In this document: positions 51,984 to 61,137 of the stretch, one piece after another | How positions within the stretch are numbered: position 1 is the first letter of the stretch | How the letters are laid out: each line of letters starts with the position of its first letter | From: Chitinophagaceae bacterium | Lineage (GTDB): Bacteria > Bacteroidota > Bacteroidia > Chitinophagales > Chitinophagaceae | DNA: 64,000 nucleotides | Reading direction: 5' to 3' | Assembly (NCBI GenBank): GCA_016787065.1 | Contig: JAEUVD010000020.1 | Location: 60,885-124,884, forward strand | Position numbers and translations under genes: made by a program | The notes under the pieces: model-generated | Seen by the model: only the letters and a program-made list of their open reading frames with translations | Told to the model about the DNA's origin: nothing | Databases searched by the model: none

Positions 51984-53426
51984 TTAAGGTTTTTTGATAT
52001 CTACAAGTTCAACATCAAACAATAGCGTGCTGAACGCAGGAATATTCGGACGAGGACTGGAACCATATGCTAGGTTAGAAGGTATAAAAAATGTGGCCTT
52101 GGTTCCTTTTTTCAAAAGAGCCACACCTTCATCCCAACCTTTAATAACCATGCCTTTTCCGAGTTCAAATTCAAACGGACTTACATGGTGAAATGCGGTA
52201 TCTACATTTGAGTCGAATTTTGTTCCATCAAGGTGATAACCGGTATAATTCATTACCACTTTATCATTCACTTTAGGTTGCTCACCTTCGCTTTCTTTGG
52301 TAATTAAATAATACATACCTGAGCTGGTTTTTTGTGCACCGGTAATACCTTTCTCTTTAAAATACTTTTGAATGGCCGCATCCTCATCTTTTGGAACTTC
52401 AATATCTACCACTTCCATTTCATAAATAAGGATGGTATTTGGAGCAACTGCTTTACTGCTTCTCAACGGATTGGCCGGTGAACCACCTTTACCATAAGCC
52501 ATAGAAGAAGGTACATAAGCTGTTCCTTTAGAACCTTTATTCATATAACTAATCAGTTCATCAGCGCCACTTGTTATACCTCTATTGCCAACATAAAATT
52601 CAAAAGCCGGTTTTTCTTTGCCATTCGAATCTAAGGTTGATTCAATTATTTTTCCGTCAAGTTGTTTAACGGTATACTTCACTTTAACCTTATCATTTTT
52701 CTTCGGTGTTGGACCTTCACCATTTTGGGTGATCGTATAGTAAACACCGGTAGCCGATTTGGTTGGAACTAAACCATTCTTGGTAAAATAAGCAGCTAGT
52801 TTTTTATCATCTGCGGCATTTTGTTTTTTCATTTCCGCTTGCTGTTTAGCCATTTGCTCTTTCATTTGCTTTTGAAAATTGGCTTGTTGTTCCTTTTGAA
52901 CATCGGCAGCTGTTTTGATGGAAATCAACTTCAAATAGTAAATCATTTTATCGCCTTTCTTAACGAATTCAGGCAATGGCTTTTTAATATTCGTAAAGAT
53001 ATCCGAAGCATCGGCAGAACATACCATACTATCGCCCGGTGTCATTAACATGATGGCATTGATAATATCGCTTTTGAAAGTTGGTTTATTAACGCTGAAC
53101 TCAACCGGCTTACCTTTATTCGATTGCATAGAACTATACATCAGTCGGTTGTTGCATGCGGAAGTCATATGAAGTTTAATAACATCACCTTCCTTTGGAT
53201 TCGGGCTGGTTTTTTTATCAACCACCAAAGCATATTCCAACTTATCATTGAGTTTTTTCATTGCTGGCAAAGCTGGCGGCGGAGGTGGGGGTGCCTGTTG
53301 CATGGTAATAGCCTGAGGCTTTACAGGGCTTGTAGCCGGTTTGGTTTGTATGGTTTTGGTTTGTCCATAAGCCGTAAAAATAGCGGCAACAGCAAATGCA
53401 GTTAAAAAGGTAATTCGTTGTAACAT
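51984..53426 (-). CDS. Large periplasmic protein with two FKBP domains
   Basis: 480 residues, signal peptide about 1-21 (AYGQ). A Pro-rich segment (about 38-55), a degenerate FKBP-like region (about 60-175), a Gln/Lys-rich helix (about 178-212), then two FKBP domains (about 215-345 and 370-480), both with the VxGxDELIS or VIKGWDEGV helix and the AYG loop; the last one is canonical. First gene of the FKBP array. Its start lies 25 nt inside the end of the DHH phosphoesterase gene. Confidence 0.88.
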   Translation of the reverse strand: MLQRITFLTAFAVAAIFTAYGQTKTIQTKPATSPVKPQAITMQQAPPPPPPALPAMKKLNDKLEYALVVDKKTSPNPKEGDVIKLHMTSACNNRLMYSSMQSNKGKPVEFSVNKPTFKSDIINAIMLMTPGDSMVCSADASDIFTNIKKPLPEFVKKGDKMIYYLKLISIKTAADVQKEQQANFQKQMKEQMAKQQAEMKKQNAADDKKLAAYFTKNGLVPTKSATGVYYTITQNGEGPTPKKNDKVKVKYTVKQLDGKIIESTLDSNGKEKPAFEFYVGNRGITSGADELISYMNKGSKGTAYVPSSMAYGKGGSPANPLRSSKAVAPNTILIYEMEVVDIEVPKDEDAAIQKYFKEKGITGAQKTSSGMYYLITKESEGEQPKVNDKVVMNYTGYHLDGTKFDSNVDTAFHHVSPFEFELGKGMVIKGWDEGVALLKKGTKATFFIPSNLAYGSSPRPNIPAFSTLLFDVELVDIKKP

Positions 53427-54430
53427 TGGATCAATTTAGATTTATTCTCAGCAATAGCTTGTTCAATTTTTTGAATAGTAATTTCTAACGATTCTTGTGA
53501 GCGACCTCCAGATGCGTTCTTATGACCGCCACCATTGAAATAAGTGCGGGCAAATTCATTCACATCAAAATCTCCTTTACTACGGAACGACATGCGGATT
53601 TCGTTTTCTCTTTCGGTGATAAAAATAGACAGAACAATGGTTCCAATACTCAATGGATAGTTAACGATGCCTTCTGTATCACCGGTATTAATTTCAAAAC
53701 GTTTCAGATCAGATTTAGGAATCGCGATCAGCGAACTATGAGCATGATGAAATAATTTCATTCGCTCTGAAAGTGTGTAACCCAAAAAACGTAAGCGATT
53801 TTCCATATACGTATCAAAAATCGCCTGATGTATCGGGGCTGTTTGAAGTCCTTTTTCCATCAAATCAGCCACCATGCGATGAACACTGGCTGTTGTACTT
53901 GGAAACTTAAAAGACCCGGTATCCGTCATGGCGCCGGCATATAAGCAGGGTGCAATGGTAGTATCTATAAGTGCATTGTCGTTACACTCATTAATGAAGT
54001 CGTACACCATTTCACAGGTTGAACTCTTGCTAGGTTCACTTCTCCCAAAATCAAAAATGGTATCAGGAAAGAGATGATGGTCAATCATGACCTTCGTGCA
54101 CGTTAAATTTTGAAGCACATCTTCCATAATACGCGTTCTGGATAAATGATTTAGGTCTAAACAAAATAAAACTTCACAAGAATTTAAAATGTGCTGAGCT
54201 TCTTTTTGCTCTTCCTCGTAAATAACTACCTTTTCTGAATCAGGCATCCAAAGTAAAAAATCAGGTATGTTATTCGGTGAAATCAAATGAACCTGATGCC
54301 CCTTTTTACTTAAATAATGGTATAATCCTAAACTTGAACCCAAAGCATCCGCATCCGGATTGTAATGATGCACAATACAAATCTTCCGGGGCTGTGCCAA
54401 TACTGGTTGAATGTTTAGAAGTGCTTGCAT
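53402..54430 (-). CDS. DHH/DHHA1 phosphoesterase, NrnA-like
   Basis: 342 residues: DHH domain with HHYNPDADALGSS (motif I), CLDLNHLSR, and IDHH (motif III), then DHHA1 with the RSKGDFDVNEFA and FNGGGHKNASGG motifs. NrnA-type enzymes degrade nanoRNA and 3'-phosphoadenosine 5'-phosphate; some relatives hydrolyse cyclic dinucleotides. The start at 54430 is chosen over a TTG at 54475 because a promoter-like pair TTTG-N20-CACTTTTG lies between them. It overlaps the first FKBP gene by 25 nt. Confidence 0.9.
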   Translation of the reverse strand: MQALLNIQPVLAQPRKICIVHHYNPDADALGSSLGLYHYLSKKGHQVHLISPNNIPDFLLWMPDSEKVVIYEEEQKEAQHILNSCEVLFCLDLNHLSRTRIMEDVLQNLTCTKVMIDHHLFPDTIFDFGRSEPSKSSTCEMVYDFINECNDNALIDTTIAPCLYAGAMTDTGSFKFPSTTASVHRMVADLMEKGLQTAPIHQAIFDTYMENRLRFLGYTLSERMKLFHHAHSSLIAIPKSDLKRFEINTGDTEGIVNYPLSIGTIVLSIFITERENEIRMSFRSKGDFDVNEFARTYFNGGGHKNASGGRSQESLEITIQKIEQAIAENKSKLIQCYNELPF

Positions 54431-54599
54431 AAAAAAATTGCCTGCAAAAGTGCTAGTTTTTGCTTGTATTGACAAATACTTTTATTCTACAGAAAGCGAA
54501 TTAGAAAATTGTCATTTTCAGGGCATCTAAAATGAGCTGAGAAACCATAATGCTGAAATGTACCATTGAAATCTCCCTCCAGTGCCAAAGCCTACTTTG

Positions 54600-55724
54600 C
54601 TAGAGGTACTGAAAATTGGTTTTTGGTGTAATTTTCTGAAGAACCTCATACATTAATTTTATACAATGTTCCACATCCGACTTATGAACCGTTTCTACGG
54701 TGGTGTGCATATACCGAAGAGGCAGTGAAATTAAAGCGCTCGGTACACCACCATTGCTGAACGCGAAGGCATCCGTATCCGTACCGGTAAATCTACTCAC
54801 GGCTTGAAGCTGATAATTCAATTTATTATATTTAGCGGTATCTACAATTAGCTCGCGCAAAATGTTATGCACGGCGGGGCCAACACAAATTACAGGGCCT
54901 TCACCACAAGTGGCTTCGCCCTGTGCTGCCTTGCTCATCATGGGTGTAGAGGTATCATGCGTTACATCGGTGCAAATAGCAACATTTGGTTTGATACGAT
55001 TGGCTATCATTGTAGCCCCGTTAAGGCCAACTTCTTCTTGTACCGAATTCACGATATAAAGTCCAAAAGGCAGTTTCTTTTTATTTTCTTTCAAAAGTCT
55101 GGCAACCTCAGCAATGATTACACCACCCATGCGGTTATCGTGTGCGCGGCCAATCCAATAACCATTATTTCCTTCTTCAAAACCTTCGGTGAAGGTGCAA
55201 ACCGTACCTATTTCAATACCAAGCGCTTCTACTTCCTTTCGATTTTTGCAATTCACGTCAATCCAAATCGTTTCTATTTCTGGCTTTTTTTCATTCTGAG
55301 GAGTTCTTACGTGGATAGCAGGCCAGCCAAAAACGCCTCGAACAATTCCTTTTTTGGTATGAATATTCACACGTTTAGAAGGTGCTATTTGATGGTCGGA
55401 ACCGCCATTTCTACAAACATGAATGAAACCATCGGCTGTAATATACTTCACGAACCAACTAATTTCATCCGCATGGGCTTCAATAACCACTTTAAACTCA
55501 GCCTCTGGATTAATAACCCCAACAGCGGTGCCATAAGGATCTACAAAGGATGAATCGATATATGGTTTTAAATATTCAAGCCAAATGCGTTGTCCGGATA
55601 CCTCAAATCCTGTAGGAGAGGCATTATCTAAATAGCGTTTGATAAATGCCATGGATTCAGGACCAAAAAATTCTTTGGAAGCTTTCGCGGTAACTTTTTT
55701 CGTAGTTTTCTTTTGTTTTGCCAT
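54600..55724 (-). CDS. M42-family metallopeptidase
   Basis: 374 residues, cytoplasmic aminopeptidase or endoglucanase-like M42 family. Metal ligands visible: His in EAHADE, bridging Asp in AHDNRMGG, the Glu pair in QEEVG, Asp in CTDVTHD and His in MHTTVE. The Lys-rich N-terminal leader is about 15 residues. The start at 55724 is 4 nt after a TACCTTCG box; the frame is open for another 36 codons upstream (to 55832) but this is probably not translated. Confidence 0.92.
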   Translation of the reverse strand: MAKQKKTTKKVTAKASKEFFGPESMAFIKRYLDNASPTGFEVSGQRIWLEYLKPYIDSSFVDPYGTAVGVINPEAEFKVVIEAHADEISWFVKYITADGFIHVCRNGGSDHQIAPSKRVNIHTKKGIVRGVFGWPAIHVRTPQNEKKPEIETIWIDVNCKNRKEVEALGIEIGTVCTFTEGFEEGNNGYWIGRAHDNRMGGVIIAEVARLLKENKKKLPFGLYIVNSVQEEVGLNGATMIANRIKPNVAICTDVTHDTSTPMMSKAAQGEATCGEGPVICVGPAVHNILRELIVDTAKYNKLNYQLQAVSRFTGTDTDAFAFSNGGVPSALISLPLRYMHTTVETVHKSDVEHCIKLMYEVLQKITPKTNFQYL

Positions 55725-55728
55725 GCGG

Positions 55729-55736
55729 CGAAGGTA
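55729..55736 (-). promoter_or_regulatory. -7 promoter box (TACCTTCG) of the M42 peptidase gene
   Basis: One mismatch to consensus, 4 nt before the ATG at 55724. Confidence 0.55.
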
Positions 55737-56011
55737 AATTAATTGATGTAAAATAGGGTAAAACTGTTCTGGATTTACCCAATCGATTTGACCGGTTTTA
55801 TCATGCTTAAATATAAAATAAGAAGTCTTCATGCTCTCTTAGCACTGTATCAAGGCAACTTCATCTTTCGCTTTGATTTGGAATACTGTCGTTTCGAAAT
55901 ACGTTGAACCATCTTCTTTGGGCAGGTTACTTCGTGAATTGGCTGCTAAAGCTACTTACAGTTGATTCAAGTCAATTATTCAGAAATGCTTCGCGTAATG
56001 CTTGAATTGTT
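55737..56011. other. Intergenic region with a possible gene remnant
   Basis: About 350 nt between divergent genes. On the minus strand two protein-like open stretches are seen, 55725-55832 (continuing in frame into the M42 gene) and about 55842-55952, separated by a stop. The second has no start codon and stops on both sides. They may be remnants of a lost gene or chance. No RNA or strong repeat was seen. Confidence 0.3.
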
Positions 56012-56019
56012 TACCTTTG
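56012..56019 (+). promoter_or_regulatory. -7 promoter box (TACCTTTG) of the fibronectin III T9SS gene
   Basis: Exact consensus; leader of about 50 nt to the ATG at 56073. Confidence 0.6.
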
Positions 56020-56072
56020 GCCTTCACATAAATTTGCCACAAATCTTATTTTCTGATTTAAATCGAAGTATC

Positions 56073-58040
56073 ATGAAAAGAATTACTCTCTTATTTCTCT
56101 CCTTTTTTGCCTTGCTGGCGATAAACGCTTCAGCACAAACTTGTGGAATACCTACCGGGTTGAATGCCACACCGGTTTATGATTTTCAAGCGACCGTAAA
56201 CTGGACAGCCGTTTCGGGTGCGCAATTCTATAACATTCGTTATCGAAAAGTAGGAACTATTCCTTTCACTACAACATCGTCTACACCAAACAATCGTGTA
56301 TTAGGTGGTTTAACACCCGGCACACAATATGAGTATGAGGTTCAAACCAAATGTGCTTCAGGTACGAGCGCTTATTCAGGGCTATCTACCTTTACAACTA
56401 CTACAGGTTGTAATGCACCTTCGGGAATTACTGTGAATCATACAGTGCCTTACAATTTTAAAAGTGATATTGTTTGGACTGCCGTAGGACAGGCTTTATA
56501 CTATACGGTACGTTACCGTTTGAAGGTTGGTCCTGGTCCGTGGATTACAGGAACAACTAGCGGAAATAATAAATTACTTAATACGGTTCAAGGTACTTGG
56601 TATGAATTTCAAGTAGCTACAAACTGTCCTGGAGGTCAATCAAACTATTCAACGTTAGATTCATTTCTTACACCATGTTTGTACGCTGCGCCATTTAATA
56701 CCGTAGGTACTTATGCGCGAACGCTTTCGCAAACAGAAGGTGGTTTTGTTGAATATAGTGATACCATTGGTTGTCGTTTCTTAGCTCGACTTCTCGATAC
56801 CATTGGCGGTAACGCCATGGGTACTACAACGGTAACGCAAAGTGTGGCCAGTAGTGTTTTTACCAGTGTTGATCCGAATTATATATATGGAAGAAGAAAA
56901 ACCACCATCGCTCCAACGAGTAATGGTCCGGGTAATTTAGTGCTTCGATTCTCTCAAGCTGATTTCGATGATTATAACGCGAATAACCCAACCTTCATGG
57001 ATTTACCTACTTACGGTGATACAAACCATCCATTTATACCAAGAATAAGAATCGCTAAAGTAGTTGGGGCTTCTATTTCTTACATCACCCCCGATAGTAT
57101 GCGTTGGAATGGAACTTTGAATTATTGGAATGTATATTTTAACCAACCTCAAGTTGCCGCGGATTATTATTTTTATACCATGCCGGATTGCGTTGGAATT
57201 ACAGTAAGTGGTTTGAATGTTTCCAATATTTTAGGTTCTTCGTTCCGAGCCAATTGGACCCAACTTACAACGCCAACTTTTGGATGGTATTCTCTTCGAT
57301 ACAAACCACAAAGCGCTATTAATTGGATTGATGGCGGTACGTCAGCTTATACTACGGCTACGAAATTGCTAATCGGACTAACACCGAACACTCCTTATGA
57401 AGTTCAAATTCGTTTTCATTGCTCTAGTTTATCAGAAGGAACATGGTCGAGTTCTGTAAATTTCACTACATTAAATACATGTTTAACTCCGGCATCATGT
57501 ACCATGTCGAATATTCTAGCTACAAGTGCGAAAGCGAATTGGCCTGCTTCTAGTGGAGCCTTATTTTATACCGTTCGCTATCGTACCACAGCCGGACCTG
57601 GTGCTTGGGTTACTGGAACAAGTAATACAACAAATAAAACCCTTACCGGTTTAACCGCTTCAACGCAATATGATGTAGAAGTGGGTACCAACTGTGCCGG
57701 GTGGTTAAGTCCTTATACTGCTACAGTTCAGTTTACAACACCTTCATCTCGACCTGGTTCGCCGGCTTTAGCAGAAACAGAAGCATCGCAGGGTTTTGAA
57801 GTAAGCCCTAATCCTGCAAGCAGTTCTTTAACCATTTCTTTCAATGATGATGCCTCAGCAGGATATGAACTAAATGTATATGATATGCATGGCAAAATAG
57901 TATCTAATGCTCGTGTACAAAGTCAGCAAGGAAACAATAGTTTCACACTTGATATCAGTAGCCTGTCGAAAGGTATGTACACCATTAGTTTAATTGGAAA
58001 TTCCAAGCCGTCGTTCCGTTCGAAATTCATTAAGGAATAA
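56073..58040 (+). CDS. Secreted fibronectin type III protein with T9SS sorting domain
   Basis: 655 residues. Signal peptide about 1-21 (NASAQ). Two fibronectin III domains (about 22-108 and 110-198), a central region of about 170 residues without a recognised fold (about 200-370), two more fibronectin III domains (about 372-465 and 468-555), and a T9SS type A sorting domain (about 575-655, starting VSPNPASSSL). The repeats share TxYEVQxxxxC-type ends with conserved Cys. Probably a cell-surface or secreted adhesin-like protein. Start at 56073 chosen from the signal peptide; an upstream in-frame ATG at 55962 lies before the promoter. Confidence 0.88.
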   Translation: MKRITLLFLSFFALLAINASAQTCGIPTGLNATPVYDFQATVNWTAVSGAQFYNIRYRKVGTIPFTTTSSTPNNRVLGGLTPGTQYEYEVQTKCASGTSAYSGLSTFTTTTGCNAPSGITVNHTVPYNFKSDIVWTAVGQALYYTVRYRLKVGPGPWITGTTSGNNKLLNTVQGTWYEFQVATNCPGGQSNYSTLDSFLTPCLYAAPFNTVGTYARTLSQTEGGFVEYSDTIGCRFLARLLDTIGGNAMGTTTVTQSVASSVFTSVDPNYIYGRRKTTIAPTSNGPGNLVLRFSQADFDDYNANNPTFMDLPTYGDTNHPFIPRIRIAKVVGASISYITPDSMRWNGTLNYWNVYFNQPQVAADYYFYTMPDCVGITVSGLNVSNILGSSFRANWTQLTTPTFGWYSLRYKPQSAINWIDGGTSAYTTATKLLIGLTPNTPYEVQIRFHCSSLSEGTWSSSVNFTTLNTCLTPASCTMSNILATSAKANWPASSGALFYTVRYRTTAGPGAWVTGTSNTTNKTLTGLTASTQYDVEVGTNCAGWLSPYTATVQFTTPSSRPGSPALAETEASQGFEVSPNPASSSLTISFNDDASAGYELNVYDMHGKIVSNARVQSQQGNNSFTLDISSLSKGMYTISLIGNSKPSFRSKFIKE

Positions 58041-58061
58041 AATTTTTTAATCTATACCATT

Positions 58062-58091
58062 AACGCACGAAGCTCCTTTGCTTCGTGCGTT
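58062..58091 (+). terminator. Hairpin terminator after the fibronectin III gene
   Basis: Perfect 12-bp stem AACGCACGAAGC/GCTTCGTGCGTT (58062-58073, 58080-58091) with loop TCCTTT, followed by GTTGTTT. Confidence 0.8.
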
Positions 58092-58109
58092 GTTGTTTAA
58101 CCCTAGTTT

Positions 58110-58910
58110 ATGTGTTACGATATTGCTTCCATGAAATTAAAGGCGATTAAGTATGCCAAACATAGAGGAGAGGATCCGGAAATAATTGCCAAGCTTGAAA
58201 AGGAATTGGAACAATGGCTTCGAGACAAACCTAGTTTTGATGTGGTGAGTGGTTTTGCTCATCCTAGGCTTATGGTTTTTACACAAGAACAACCGTATTT
58301 GCCGCAGTGGTTTCAATGGGGATTAATTCCAAGTTGGATAAAAGATAAACCGGCTGCGATTCAAATTTCTAATCAAACCTTGAATGCCAGAAAAGAAACA
58401 ATTTTTGAGAAACCATCGTTTAAAGAAGCTGCCACCAAACGAAGATGTTTAATATTCATCGATGCTTACTATGAGCATCACCATCAAGGTAAAAACACCT
58501 TTCCTTTTCATATTGCTTGGAAAGATGGATCACCTATGTGCTTGGCAGGTTTGTGGGATGAATGGATCGATAAAGAAACCGGTGAAGTCATTCGATCTGT
58601 TGCCATAGTAACAACAACTGCCAATCCTACGATGGCAAAGTTGCATAACAGTCCTAAACTTCTGGAACCACGCATGCCGGCTATATTGCGACAAGCAGAA
58701 CAAGAGATATGGTTATCTTCGGAGATAGTATCGGAACAGGATAAGGAGAAATTACTACAGTTATTACAACCTATTCCGGAAGAGGAATTGGATTTTTACA
58801 CCGTGCAAAAAATCAAGGGGAAATTAGCCTTAGGCAATATACCGGAAGCACAAAAACCGTTTGAATATCCAAATTTGAAGGTCGATTGGTTACCTTCACC
58901 AAAGCACTAA
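58110..58910 (+). CDS. SOS response-associated peptidase (HMCES/YedK family)
   Basis: 266 residues starting MCYD, giving the catalytic Cys2 after Met removal. Other family features: GLIPSWIKD, NARKET, RCLIFIDAYYEHH (catalytic Glu region) and LLEPRMPAIL. The family forms a covalent thiazolidine link to abasic sites in single-stranded DNA. The EPRMP segment and the Y-Y-E-H-H sequence differ slightly from E. coli YedK (GFYEW, HxRMP). Convergent with ftsY, 3 nt between stops. Confidence 0.9.
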   Translation: MCYDIASMKLKAIKYAKHRGEDPEIIAKLEKELEQWLRDKPSFDVVSGFAHPRLMVFTQEQPYLPQWFQWGLIPSWIKDKPAAIQISNQTLNARKETIFEKPSFKEAATKRRCLIFIDAYYEHHHQGKNTFPFHIAWKDGSPMCLAGLWDEWIDKETGEVIRSVAIVTTTANPTMAKLHNSPKLLEPRMPAILRQAEQEIWLSSEIVSEQDKEKLLQLLQPIPEEELDFYTVQKIKGKLALGNIPEAQKPFEYPNLKVDWLPSPKH

Positions 58911-58913
58911 GCG

Positions 58914-59888
58914 TTAATTCAACTTGAACAAACTATCAACGAATTCGAACTTATTAAAAATTTGAAGGTCTTGCATTTTTTCGCCAACGCCAATATACTT
59001 AACCGGAATATTAAATTGATGCGCAATAGCTAAAACAACACCACCTTTAGCCGTACCATCAAGTTTAGTAATAGCTAAAGATTTAACATCGGTGGCTTGT
59101 GTAAATTGTTTTGCTTGTTCTAATGCATTCTGTCCTGTACTTCCATCTAAAACGAGCAATACATCGTGCGGCGCTTCAGGAATTACTTTTTGGATTACTC
59201 GTTTTATTTTACTCAGTTCATCCATGAGGTAAGCCTTATTATGTAATCGTCCTGCAGTGTCGATAATAAGCACGTCAGCACCGCGAGCTACAGCCGCATT
59301 AACAGAATCAAAAGCTACAGAGGCCGGATCGGAACCCATTTCTTTTTTAATAATTTCCACACCTACTCGTTCGCTCCAAATAGTTAACTGATCAACTGCC
59401 GCTGCTCTGAACGTATCTGCTGCACCAAGAATAACCTTTTTGCCACTATTTTTATAGTTATATGCAAGCTTACCAATAGTGGTTGTTTTACCAACACCAT
59501 TTACCCCTACAACGAGAATGATATGCGGTTTATGAGTAGTTGGTAAATCAAAATTTTGATATTCTAAACTTGGGGCATCGGTTAACACATTTACCATTTC
59601 TTCCTGCAGTATACGGTTCAATTCACTTGTTCCGAGATATTTGTCCTTCGCCACACGTTCTTCAATACGTTTAATAATTTCCACGGTGGTACTCAATCCA
59701 ACATCACTCATTATGAGCGCTTCTTCCAACTCATCTAACACTTCCGTATCCACGGTTGATTTACCGGCAACTGCTTTTGTAATTTTGGAAAAGAAACTCT
59801 CCTTGGTTTTTTCCAAGCCTTTGTCTAAGGTTTCTTTGGCCTCTTCTTGTTGTTTATTACGTTTGAAGAGTTTATCGAATAAGCCCAT
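58914..59888 (-). CDS. ftsY: Signal recognition particle receptor FtsY
   Basis: 324 residues from MGLFDKLFKRNK. Short acidic/basic A region, the helical N domain, then the SRP-GTPase G domain: GVNGVGKTTTIGKL (P-loop), DTFRAAAVDQL, DTAGRLHN and TKLDGTAKGG. It docks SRP-ribosome complexes at the membrane. The start at 59888 lies downstream of a TACTTTTG box; the longer frame to 59981 is not supported. Confidence 0.95.
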   Translation of the reverse strand: MGLFDKLFKRNKQQEEAKETLDKGLEKTKESFFSKITKAVAGKSTVDTEVLDELEEALIMSDVGLSTTVEIIKRIEERVAKDKYLGTSELNRILQEEMVNVLTDAPSLEYQNFDLPTTHKPHIILVVGVNGVGKTTTIGKLAYNYKNSGKKVILGAADTFRAAAVDQLTIWSERVGVEIIKKEMGSDPASVAFDSVNAAVARGADVLIIDTAGRLHNKAYLMDELSKIKRVIQKVIPEAPHDVLLVLDGSTGQNALEQAKQFTQATDVKSLAITKLDGTAKGGVVLAIAHQFNIPVKYIGVGEKMQDLQIFNKFEFVDSLFKLN

Positions 59889-59909
59889 GTTCCGGTATTT
59901 TTTGTGGCG

Positions 59910-59917
59910 CAAAAGTA
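59910..59917 (-). promoter_or_regulatory. -7 promoter box (TACTTTTG) of ftsY
   Basis: Exact consensus on the minus strand, 21 nt before the ATG at 59888. Confidence 0.55.
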
Positions 59918-60033
59918 ACCGTAATTTTTTACTTACTCTAAACTTTACTTTTTTACCGAAGCCAGACGCAAGTAATTCCAATTTACTTTCATTCTACTTG
60001 TATTTTTATCGAAAAGCAACAATAAAATTCTGA

Positions 60034-60041
60034 TATATTTG
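60034..60041 (+). promoter_or_regulatory. -7 promoter box (TATATTTG) of asd
   Basis: Exact consensus, 14 nt before the ATG at 60056. Confidence 0.6.
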
Positions 60042-60055
60042 GCAAAATTTAGCAC

Positions 60056-61045
60056 ATGAAAGTTGCTGTTGTAGGAGCCACTGGTTTGGTTGGAACAAAA
60101 ATGTTACAGGTATTGGAAGAGCGTAATTTCCCGGTAAGTGAATTAATTCCGGTTGCGTCGGAAAAATCGATTGGTAAACTAATACAATTTAAAGGACAAG
60201 AATATCCCGTTGTGTCTTATCAAGAATGTATTCAGCGAAAACCGACTATTGCTTTGTTTTCTGCTGGTGGTTCTACCTCCTTGGCTTTAGCTCCTGAATT
60301 CGCTGCTGCGGGCATTCGCGTAATTGATAATTCTTCGGCTTGGCGTATGGATCCCGACAAAAAGTTGGTTGTTCCTGAAGTCAATGGCCATGTGTTAACA
60401 GCCTCTGATTATATAATTGCCAATCCGAACTGTTCTACGATTCAGATGGTCATGGTGCTTAAACCATTACATCTGCAATACCGAATAAAGCGCGTTGTAG
60501 TTTCTACTTATCAAAGTGTTACTGGAACAGGAGTTAAGGCGGTTACCCAACTCATGAACGAGAGAGCAGGCCTTGACGGGGAGAAAGCGTACCCTCATCC
60601 AATTGATTTAAACGTGATTCCGCATATTGATGTGTTTATGGAGAATGGATATACCAAAGAAGAAATGAAAATGATTTGGGAAACCAAAAAGATTTTGGAA
60701 GATAATACGATTGCAGTTACAGCAACTACCGTACGGATACCGGTTATGGGTGGCCATTCGGAATCGGTAAATCTTGAATTTGACCGTGATTTCAAGTTAG
60801 ACGAAATTCGATCGCTGCTTTCGCAAACAGCAGGAGTTACTGTGCAAGATGATGTACTACAAAATATTTATCCGATGCCGCTTTGGGCTCATGATAAGGA
60901 TGATGTTTTTGTTGGCAGATTGCGCCGTGATGAATCACAACCTAATAGCTTAAATTGTTGGATTGTATCAGATAATTTGCGTAAAGGCGCTGCCACCAAT
61001 GCCGTTCAAATAGCGGAGTATTTACGTCGAAAAGACTTTATTTAA
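60056..61045 (+). CDS. asd: Aspartate-semialdehyde dehydrogenase
   Basis: 329 residues. NADP-binding GATGLVGTKML at the N-terminus, catalytic Cys126 in NPNCSTIQM, and the GGHSESVNLEF block with the catalytic His. Converts aspartyl phosphate to the semialdehyde, the branch point for lysine/diaminopimelate, threonine and methionine. Monocistronic. Confidence 0.95.
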   Translation: MKVAVVGATGLVGTKMLQVLEERNFPVSELIPVASEKSIGKLIQFKGQEYPVVSYQECIQRKPTIALFSAGGSTSLALAPEFAAAGIRVIDNSSAWRMDPDKKLVVPEVNGHVLTASDYIIANPNCSTIQMVMVLKPLHLQYRIKRVVVSTYQSVTGTGVKAVTQLMNERAGLDGEKAYPHPIDLNVIPHIDVFMENGYTKEEMKMIWETKKILEDNTIAVTATTVRIPVMGGHSESVNLEFDRDFKLDEIRSLLSQTAGVTVQDDVLQNIYPMPLWAHDKDDVFVGRLRRDESQPNSLNCWIVSDNLRKGAATNAVQIAEYLRRKDFI

Positions 61046-61084
61046 GCGAAATTTTTGTTCTCTTTTTTATCCACATTTTCATTG

Positions 61085-61092
61085 TCACGTGA
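61085..61092. promoter_or_regulatory. Palindrome TCACGTGA upstream of the HmuY-like gene
   Basis: An 8-nt perfect palindrome inside a region with a direct TGTCA repeat, about 45 nt upstream of the -7 box. It shares the TCACGTG core with the dyad upstream of exbB. Possible operator; weak evidence. Confidence 0.2.
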
Positions 61093-61137
61093 GTGTCATA
61101 TTTCACTGCGCTAACAAAGCAAAGGGCATGGTAGAAC

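Noticed and set aside
51603..51987. Plus-strand ORFs (68-126 aa) opposite the FKBP genes
   Set aside because: Overlapping frames antisense to a well-supported signal peptide and FKBP domain.
54867..55553. 228-aa plus-strand ORF opposite the M42 peptidase
   Set aside because: The opposite strand encodes a clear M42 enzyme with all metal ligands; the antisense translation has no recognisable features.
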